Assembly (NCBI RefSeq): GCF_007829955.1
Contig: NZ_VIWX01000001.1
Location: forward strand, 806,001-870,000
Source: Saccharopolyspora dendranthemae
Lineage (GTDB): Bacteria; Actinomycetota; Actinomycetes; Mycobacteriales; Pseudonocardiaceae
Length of the DNA: 64,000 nucleotides
Direction of reading: 5' to 3'
Made by a program: the position numbers and the translations under genes. Below, piece after piece: positions 58,771 to 64,000 of this stretch; the stretch's first letter is position 1, and each line of letters opens with the position of its first letter. The notes beneath the pieces are model-generated. The model did not search any database and was not told where the DNA came from. It worked only from the letters and a program-made list of their open reading frames with translations.

Positions 58771-59772
58771 CCGGACCGGGCGGTCCAGCGGGAATCCGTC
58801 CAGAGCCTGCTGCGCCGCGACCTCGAGGGGTTCGAAGGCCCTGGTGGGTTCGGCGAGGGTGACGCCGTGGGTGTGGGTGCCGAAGCGGGAGTCGCGGACC
58901 TTGACCACCACCCGCCTGGCCAGGGTGGCGTCGCCCGCCAGGTCCTCGGAGACCTGGCGGGCGAGCCGGGTGATCTCGGCGCGCATCGGTTCGACCTCCC
59001 GCAGGTCCCGCTGGAAGGTGACCTCGCGGCCGTGCGAGCGGGCGCGGAACGGTTCGTCGCTGACCGGGCTGGAGTCGTAGCCGTGCGCGACCGCCACCAG
59101 CCACGGACCGATGTTCGGCCCGAACTCCCCCGCCAGGTCCGCCATCGAGGTGCCGGCCAGGTCGGCGACGGTGGCGATGCCCCTGGCCGCGAGCTTCTTG
59201 GCGGTCTTGCCGCCGACGCCCTGCAGCGCGTCGGTGGGCTTGCCCGCCATCACCTCCACCCAGTTGGACATGTCCAGCCGGAACACTCCCGCGGGTTTTC
59301 CCATGCCGGAGGCCAGTTTCGCCCGGAGCTTGTTGTCGCCGATGCCGATCGAGCAGTTCAGCGCGGTGCGCTCGCGCACGTAGCTCTGGACGTAGCGGGC
59401 GGTGTCGGCGGCGTCTTCGGTGTCGACCAGCATGAACGCCTCGTCCCAGCCGATGACCTCCAGGATCCCGCCCAGCTCGCCGAGCGCGGTCATCACGTCG
59501 GCGGAAGCGGCCAGGTAGGTCTCCCGGTCGGCGGGCAGGAACACCGCCTCCGGGCAGCGCGCGGCCGCGGTGCGCAGCGGCGTCCCCGACGTCACGCCCC
59601 GGGCGCGGGCCTCGTAGGAGGCTCCGGCGACCACACCGCGTTCGGTCGGATCGCCCGATCCGCCGACGAGCACCGGCTCGCCGACCAGATCAGGATGCCG
59701 GAGCAGTTCCACCGCGACGATGAACTGGTCGAGATCGATGTGCAGCACCACCCGTTCCACGACGGTCAGCAT
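58735..59772 (-). CDS. dinB: Y-family DNA polymerase IV, DinB2 type
   Basis: A 345-residue translesion polymerase. Catalytic carboxylates are in HIDLDQFIVAVE and VIGWDEAFMLVD; helix-hairpin-helix blocks (QGVGGKTAKKLAARGIATVADL) and the little-finger domain (FRARSHGREVTFQRDL) follow. Residue patterns and length match the Rv3056/DinB2 branch of actinobacteria, whose mycobacterial member readily inserts ribonucleotides. There is no obvious carboxy-terminal clamp-binding motif. ATG 59772 starts the first strand. It overlaps the lrp gene tail by 36 bases. Confidence 0.92.
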   Translation of the reverse strand: MLTVVERVVLHIDLDQFIVAVELLRHPDLVGEPVLVGGSGDPTERGVVAGASYEARARGVTSGTPLRTAAARCPEAVFLPADRETYLAASADVMTALGELGGILEVIGWDEAFMLVDTEDAADTARYVQSYVRERTALNCSIGIGDNKLRAKLASGMGKPAGVFRLDMSNWVEVMAGKPTDALQGVGGKTAKKLAARGIATVADLAGTSMADLAGEFGPNIGPWLVAVAHGYDSSPVSDEPFRARSHGREVTFQRDLREVEPMRAEITRLARQVSEDLAGDATLARRVVVKVRDSRFGTHTHGVTLAEPTRAFEPLEVAAQQALDGFPLDRPVRLLGVRAELVRE

Positions 59773-59826
59773 CGTCGGAAACGCCCGGTCGCGCCAGGCC
59801 CCGCGCCGATGCGCGAGACTGAAGCG

Positions 59827-60297
59827 GTGAGCAAGCGAAGCGCCGGGATCCTGCTGTACCGACTCGACGGGCCGAGCGTGCTGGTGGTGCACCCGGGCGG
59901 ACCGTTCTTCAAGAACAAGGACGCCGGGTCCTGGACCCTGCCCAAGGGCGAGCACGAACCGGACGAGGAACCCCGGGCGGCGGCGCTGCGCGAGTTCGCC
60001 GAGGAGACCGGCATGTCGTTGCAGGACCGCGAGCTGCTGCCGCTCGGCGAAGTCCGGATGCGCAGCGGCAAGACCATCACCGCCTGGGCCGTCGAAGGCG
60101 AGTTCGACGTGGATTCCTTGCGCAGCAACACCTTCGAGATCGAGTGGCCGCCCCGGTCCGGACGCAGGCAGACCTTCCCCGAGGTCGACCGCGCCCTGTG
60201 GTGCGACCCGGAGACCGCCCGCGAGAAGCTCAACCCCACCCAGGCCGCCTTCGTCGACCGCCTCCTCGAACAGCTCCAGGCCCCCGGGGAGTCGTGA
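59827..60297 (+). CDS. NUDIX hydrolase
   Basis: A 156-residue NUDIX protein. The box reads GEHEPDEEPRAAALREFAEE, continued by TG, with the metal-binding REFAEE; SAGILLYRLDG opens the fold. It would hydrolyse a nucleoside-diphosphate-linked compound. GTG 59827 gives the usual SKRSAGILLYR amino terminus; ATG 59809 would add six residues. It is divergent from dinB with a 54-bp gap. Confidence 0.87.
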   Translation: MSKRSAGILLYRLDGPSVLVVHPGGPFFKNKDAGSWTLPKGEHEPDEEPRAAALREFAEETGMSLQDRELLPLGEVRMRSGKTITAWAVEGEFDVDSLRSNTFEIEWPPRSGRRQTFPEVDRALWCDPETAREKLNPTQAAFVDRLLEQLQAPGES

Positions 60298-60361
60298 CGC
60301 GTCGCGAGGCGATTTCCGGCGATCTCGAAAAACGGGTGCGCGGGTGCCGGATACTGCTGCG

Positions 60362-60856
60362 ATGGACCGTATCGAACCGCCGCTGATCGGCGGCGAACGC
60401 GAGACCCTCGTCGGTTTCCTCGACTACCACCGCGCCACCTTCGCCGGGAAGTGCGCGGGACTCACCGATAACCAGCTGCAGAAGCCCTCGGCACCCCCGT
60501 CGGACCTGACGTTGCTCGGCTTGGTCAGGCACATGGCCGACGTGGAGCGCGCCTGGTTCCGGCGGTGCGTCAACGGCGAGCACGACCTGCCCCGGGTGTG
60601 GGGTGATTTCCAGGACGCCTTCGCGGTGGCCGAGGCGGATTCCGCCGAGGCGTTCAGCGCCTGGGAGACCGAGGTCGAGCGGGCCCGCGAGATCGAGCCT
60701 GCGGTGGGATCGCTCGACTCGGCGTTCCCCCGGCCCGGGTGGGACGACGACTTCTCGCTGCGGTTCGTGCTGGTCCACATGATCGAGGAGTACGCCCGCC
60801 ACAACGGTCACGCCGACCTGCTGCGCGAGGCCATCGACGGCAGCACCGGCGAATGA
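60362..60856 (+). CDS. DinB-superfamily (DUF664) metal-binding protein
   Basis: A 164-residue four-helix-bundle protein with the three-His pattern of the DinB/YfiT family: LVRHMADVERAWF and HMIEEYARHNGHADLL. This family includes mycothiol-dependent and other thiol transferases and isomerases in actinobacteria; which reaction is done here cannot be said. It is unrelated to the polymerase next door in spite of the family name. ATG 60362 begins the conserved part. Confidence 0.87.
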   Translation: MDRIEPPLIGGERETLVGFLDYHRATFAGKCAGLTDNQLQKPSAPPSDLTLLGLVRHMADVERAWFRRCVNGEHDLPRVWGDFQDAFAVAEADSAEAFSAWETEVERAREIEPAVGSLDSAFPRPGWDDDFSLRFVLVHMIEEYARHNGHADLLREAIDGSTGE

Positions 60857-60863
60857 CGCGATC

Positions 60864-60894
60864 AGGCCCCGCCCGGCGTCGCCGGACGGGGCCT
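60864..60894. terminator. Bidirectional terminator hairpin
   Basis: AGGCCCCG (60864-60871) pairs with CGGGGCCT (60887-60894), with an inner CCGGC/GCCGG stem, between the ends of two convergent genes (60856 and 60909). Confidence 0.7.
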
Positions 60895-60908
60895 GGCCCG
60901 CAAGATCC

Positions 60909-62240
60909 TCACGCCTCCAGGGAGGTGTCCCGGGTTTCGCGGCTGGCCAGCAGCGCGCCCAGGGTGATCGCGCCGGCGACCGCCAGGTAGACGCCGACCC
61001 AGCCCAGTCCGTAGGAACCCGCCAGCCAGGTGGCGATGTAGGGGGCGACCGAGGCGCCCAGCAGGCTCGCCAGGTTGTAGGACACCGAGGCGCCCGTGTA
61101 GCGCACCGCGGTCGGGAACAGCTCGGGCAGCAGCGCCCCCATCGGGCCGAAGGTCATGCCCATCAGCCCCAGGCCGACCACCAGGAACAGCACGGTCGCC
61201 GTGGTCGAGTGGGCACCGAACCACGGTCCCATGAGCAGGCCGAACACGATGATCGCGCTCGTGGTCACCACCAGCGTGGAACGCCGCCCGTAGCGGTCGG
61301 CGAGCAGTCCGGCCACCGGCACGGTCAGCCCGAAGAACACGACGCCGACCAGCAGCATCACCAGGAACGTCGAGCGCTCGTAGCCCAGACCGGACTCGGA
61401 GGTGCCGTAGGACAGCGAGAACACCGTCATCAGGTAGAACAGCACGTAGGTGGCGAGCATGATCAGCGTGCCCAGCACCAGCGCCTTGAGGTCGGTGCGG
61501 AAGACCTGCACGAACGGCACCTTCGCGCGCTCGTTGTTCTCCAGCACCTTCGCGAACGCCGGGGTCTCGTTCAGGCTCAGCCGCACCCACAGCCCGACGA
61601 TCACCAGCACCGCCGAGACCAGGAACGGGATCCGCCAGCCCCACGAGGCGAACGCCGCGTCGGACATGATGCCGGAGAGGATCAGGAACAGGCCGTTCGC
61701 GAAGAAGAACCCGATCGGCGCTCCCAGCTGCGGGAACGTGCCGAACAGCGCTCGCTTGCGCGGCGGCGCGTTCTCGGTGGCCAGCAGGGCGGCTCCGCCC
61801 CACTCGCCACCCAGGCCCAGCCCCTGGCCGAACCGGCACAGCGCCAGCAGCAGCGGCGCCACGATGCCGATCTGGGCGTAACCGGGCAGCAGGCCGATCA
61901 GCACCGTCGAGATGCCCATGGTCAGCAGCGACGCCACCAGCGTCGCCTTGCGCCCGATGCGGTCGCCAAAGTGGCCGAACAGCGCCGAGCCGACCGGCCG
62001 GGCGACGAAGGCGATGCCGAAGGTCGCCAGCGAGTTCAGCGTCGCCGCCGTCTCATCGCCCGCCGGGAAGAAGAGCTTCGGGAAGATCAGCACCGCGGCG
62101 GTGGCGTAGACGTAGAAGTCGTAGAACTCGATCGAGGTGCCCACGAGGCTGGCGAGCACGACCTGTCGGGTCGAGTTGCGTGGGGTCTTCGACCCCGGAT
62201 CCCCGGAACCTCGCACCGGCGAGGTGTGGCCGACAGCCAT
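60909..62240 (-). CDS. MFS transporter, metabolite:H+ symporter (MHS) type
   Basis: A 443-residue transporter of about 12 membrane helices: VGTSIEFYDFYVYATAAVL in helix 1, HFGDRIGRKATL after helix 2, GLGLGGEWGGAALLATE in helix 4 and DRYGRRSTLV in the second half, all MHS-family hallmarks. It should import a carboxylate or osmolyte with protons. ATG 62240 opens a short polar tail before helix 1. It follows the alpha/beta-hydrolase gene in the same direction after a 92-bp gap and may supply the substrate of that catabolic unit. Confidence 0.92.
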   Translation of the reverse strand: MAVGHTSPVRGSGDPGSKTPRNSTRQVVLASLVGTSIEFYDFYVYATAAVLIFPKLFFPAGDETAATLNSLATFGIAFVARPVGSALFGHFGDRIGRKATLVASLLTMGISTVLIGLLPGYAQIGIVAPLLLALCRFGQGLGLGGEWGGAALLATENAPPRKRALFGTFPQLGAPIGFFFANGLFLILSGIMSDAAFASWGWRIPFLVSAVLVIVGLWVRLSLNETPAFAKVLENNERAKVPFVQVFRTDLKALVLGTLIMLATYVLFYLMTVFSLSYGTSESGLGYERSTFLVMLLVGVVFFGLTVPVAGLLADRYGRRSTLVVTTSAIIVFGLLMGPWFGAHSTTATVLFLVVGLGLMGMTFGPMGALLPELFPTAVRYTGASVSYNLASLLGASVAPYIATWLAGSYGLGWVGVYLAVAGAITLGALLASRETRDTSLEA

Positions 62241-62332
62241 GCGCCGAACCTCCTGATTAACACGAACGGACGAACGACACTCTAAACGTTCGGCGACCAC
62301 GTCCCGAGACGGGGTTCCCGCATGCTGGACGC

Positions 62333-63151
62333 TCAGGAGGCGAGGAACTCCGTGATCAGCGCGGTCACCCGTGCCGGGTTGTCCTCCTGGACGAGATGTC
62401 CGGCCCGTGGGATCCACTCCAACCGGGCCTGCGGTATGCGTCGCGCCAACTCCCGCCCGCGGTCCGCGGGCAACCAGGAGTCCTCCTCTCCCCAGCCGAT
62501 GAGCACCGGGCAGTCCAGGTCGCCGTAGCGGTCCTCGATCTCCCCCGTGTAGCGCTCGTCGGCCTGGGCGATCTGCCGGTAGAAGGCGGGCTGGCCCTCC
62601 TCGCCGAGCCACGGCTCGACCATCCGGTCCAGCACGTCCGGCCGCAGCTCGCGGTGCGCGGCGGTGGCCAGGTAACCGCGCACCAGCGACTCGTGCAGGT
62701 GCGGCGGCAGCGCGGCGAACACCGGCGCGTTGACGTTGACCAGGCGGAAGAAGTCCGATCCCCACGGCCGGACGCTCACCGCGTCCAGCAGCGCCAGCCG
62801 CCGGTACCGCACTCCGTCCAGCAGCGCGCTGCGCAGCGACACCGCACCGCCGAAGTCGTGCGCGATCACCGAGGGCTCGTTGACGCCGCAGTGCCGCAGC
62901 AGTCCGGTGAAGACCTCCTGCTGCGCGGCCAGCGACACGTCCTGCCCCTCGAACTTCTCCGAGGTCCCGTAGCCGGCCATGTCCCACAGGTGCACGCGGT
63001 AGCGGGCGCTGAGCGCGTTGGCCACGTCCCGCCACACGAACGAGGAGAACGGCGTGCCGTGCATGAGCACGACGTCCGGCCCCTCCCCGAAGCTGTCCCA
63101 CCGCACCTTCCCGTGCGGCGACTCGTAGACCTCGGCGAGCTCCCAACCCAT
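62333..63151 (-). CDS. Alpha/beta hydrolase
   Basis: A 272-residue hydrolase of the haloalkane-dehalogenase/epoxide-hydrolase-like group: VVLMHGTPFSSFVWRDV oxyanion strand, HDFGGAVSLRSALL nucleophile elbow with Asp (HDFGG) rather than Ser, a GWGEEDSWLP acid strand and a late PRAGHLVQEDNP His. An Asp nucleophile points to dehalogenation or epoxide opening more than ester hydrolysis. ATG 63151 follows GGAGGC. It lies downstream of the molybdenum hydroxylase gene in the same direction with a palindrome between. Confidence 0.9.
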   Translation of the reverse strand: MGWELAEVYESPHGKVRWDSFGEGPDVVLMHGTPFSSFVWRDVANALSARYRVHLWDMAGYGTSEKFEGQDVSLAAQQEVFTGLLRHCGVNEPSVIAHDFGGAVSLRSALLDGVRYRRLALLDAVSVRPWGSDFFRLVNVNAPVFAALPPHLHESLVRGYLATAAHRELRPDVLDRMVEPWLGEEGQPAFYRQIAQADERYTGEIEDRYGDLDCPVLIGWGEEDSWLPADRGRELARRIPQARLEWIPRAGHLVQEDNPARVTALITEFLAS

Positions 63152-63246
63152 CAACGCCTCCGCAGCGATCGAGGAAACACCGTGTCGCGCCCGCCTTCCG
63201 CCCCGCAGGCGCCGTTCGCATCTCGCGCGAAGCTGGAGGACCGAAG

Positions 63247-63282
63247 TCCGGATTCGAATTTCGCGCGAAATTCGAATCCGGA
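63247..63282. repeat. 36-bp perfect palindrome
   Basis: Positions 63247-63282 read the same on both strands, centred at 63264/63265 with no loop; the half-site begins TCCGGATTCGAATTTCG. It starts 14 bases after the stop of the molybdenum hydroxylase gene and could be a terminator hairpin or a strong dimer-binding site. Confidence 0.85.
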
Positions 63283-63296
63283 ACCCACCGCAGCGG

Positions 63297-64000
63297 TCAC
63301 ACGACGGCCTCTTCTTCGTCCGGGGTGTCGTCGGAGCGGGCCGGGAGGCTCGCGAAGGCCGCGGGCGGCTCCTGCCAGTACGTCGCCGAGGAACCCTCGC
63401 GAATGGCCCGCCACACCCGTTCCGGGGTGGTCGGCATGTCGACGTGGCGCACGCCCAGGTGCTTGAGGGCGTCGACCACGGCGTTCTGCACCGCCGGTGT
63501 CGACCCGACCGTCGCCGACTCACCGATCCCCTTGGCGCCCAACGGGTTCAGCGGCGTCAGCGTCTCGGTGTTGGACGCCTCGAAGAAGGGCAGCTCCGCC
63601 GCCGAGGGGATCGTGTAGTCGGCCAGGGTCGCCGTCTCCGGATTGCCGTCGGCGTCGAAGGTGACCTGCTCCCACAGCGCCTGCGCGATGCCCTGCGCCG
63701 CCCCGCCGTGCTGCTGGCCGCGCACCAGCATCGGGTTGAGCACCCGGCCGCAGTCGTCGACGGCGATGTGCCGCAGCGGCGTGACGTACCCGGTCTCGAC
63801 GTCGACCTCCACGACCGAGACGTGCCCGCCGAACGGGAAGGTCGCACCGTCCGGGGCGAAGTCGACGTTCGCCGCCAGCCGCTCCCCCTGCCCTGCTGCG
63901 GCCTCGACCAGATCCGCCCACGCCACGGTCGCGCTCGGGACTCCGGCAACGCCGAGCTCACCGCCGTCGGTGACCTCGATGTCGTCGACGTTGGCCTCCA
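63297..64000 (-). CDS. Molybdenum hydroxylase large subunit (CoxL/XdhB type), carboxy-terminal part
   Basis: About 234 carboxy-terminal residues of a xanthine-dehydrogenase-family molybdopterin subunit; the frame stays open past the right edge of the window, so this gene is partial. Visible blocks are GHVSVVEVDVETGYVTPLRH, IAVDDCGRVLNP, QQHGGAAQGIAQALWEQ and PLGAKGIGESATVGSTPAVQ, the last containing the GAKGxGE motif with the catalytic Glu. It hydroxylates or oxidises a small organic molecule or CO; which one depends on the missing part. Upstream medium and small subunits are expected beyond the edge. Confidence 0.9.
   Translation of the reverse strand, partial: EANVDDIEVTDGGELGVAGVPSATVAWADLVEAAAGQGERLAANVDFAPDGATFPFGGHVSVVEVDVETGYVTPLRHIAVDDCGRVLNPMLVRGQQHGGAAQGIAQALWEQVTFDADGNPETATLADYTIPSAAELPFFEASNTETLTPLNPLGAKGIGESATVGSTPAVQNAVVDALKHLGVRHVDMPTTPERVWRAIREGSSATYWQEPPAAFASLPARSDDTPDEEEAVV

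Noticed and set aside
58867..59826. Amino-terminal extension of the NUDIX gene across dinB
   Set aside because: The extension is antisense to dinB; the NUDIX fold begins at 59827.
1..64000. tRNA, rRNA, riboswitch, prophage or biosynthetic megasynthase genes
   Set aside because: Looked for by eye on both strands and not found; short structured RNAs could be missed without a covariance search.

Overview
This window is high-GC actinobacterial DNA, most like the Pseudonocardiales (Saccharopolyspora-like; the genus is inferred from gene content, not proven). Supporting families are the DUF397 / XRE-DUF5753 / DUF574-methyltransferase regulator sets, a SigC-type ECF sigma factor, a DinB2-type polymerase, an operon resembling Mycobacterium tuberculosis Rv3531c-Rv3530c-Rv3529c with KstR-like boxes, and a large mycofactocin locus. 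Codon usage looks uniform. I saw no rRNA, tRNA, CRISPR, prophage, transposase or replication origin.

Region by region. 0-9.9 kb is catabolic: a translationally coupled leftward operon (unidentified gene, SDR, alpha/beta hydrolase, bicupin dioxygenase) faces a LysR regulator; then an MHS-type transporter, a histidinol-dehydrogenase-like enzyme coupled to a double SnoaL protein, and a glutamate decarboxylase. 9.9-16.4 kb is regulatory: sigC with a membrane zinc-finger anti-sigma candidate, two XRE/DUF397 loci, a SAM methyltransferase and a GGDEF protein. 16.4-24.5 kb joins PAPS synthesis (cysNC, cysD) to a divergent set with KstR-like boxes: SnoaL protein, Rv3531c-like protein, SDR and PAPS-type sulfotransferase, followed by a lactate-monooxygenase-like flavoenzyme. 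24.7-38.4 kb is mixed: second DUF574 methyltransferase, orphan BlaI, a Tat-exported GH2 glycosidase, an ArsR / P1B-ATPase metal pair, a three-gene haem N-demethylase (Dmm-like) operon and a large GT-C-like membrane protein.

38.7-52.1 kb is the mycofactocin locus. A leftward 12-gene operon reads mftA, mftB, mftC, two FadH/OYE oxidoreductases, ETF alpha, FixC, FixX, ETF beta, SDR, mftF, mftE. It is divergent from mftR and accompanied by an NDMA-type alcohol dehydrogenase. Maturation enzymes, mycofactocin-linked dehydrogenases and a dedicated ETF/FixCX route to the quinone pool are all present, but no mftD and no GMC-type mftG is seen. The operon is almost completely overlapped except for a 152-nt hairpin-bearing gap between mftB and mftC.

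52.2-64 kb holds a universal stress protein, a Tat-exported metallophosphoesterase, an acetamidase, an MdeB/AceE-like 2-oxoacid dehydrogenase E1 with a divergent Lrp regulator, a DinB2-type polymerase, a NUDIX hydrolase, a DinB-superfamily (DUF664) protein, an MHS transporter, an alpha/beta hydrolase and the C-terminal part of a molybdenum hydroxylase large subunit.

The two most interesting systems are the PAPS / sulfotransferase / KstR-box neighbourhood and the mftD-less mycofactocin operon with its own electron-transfer chain.
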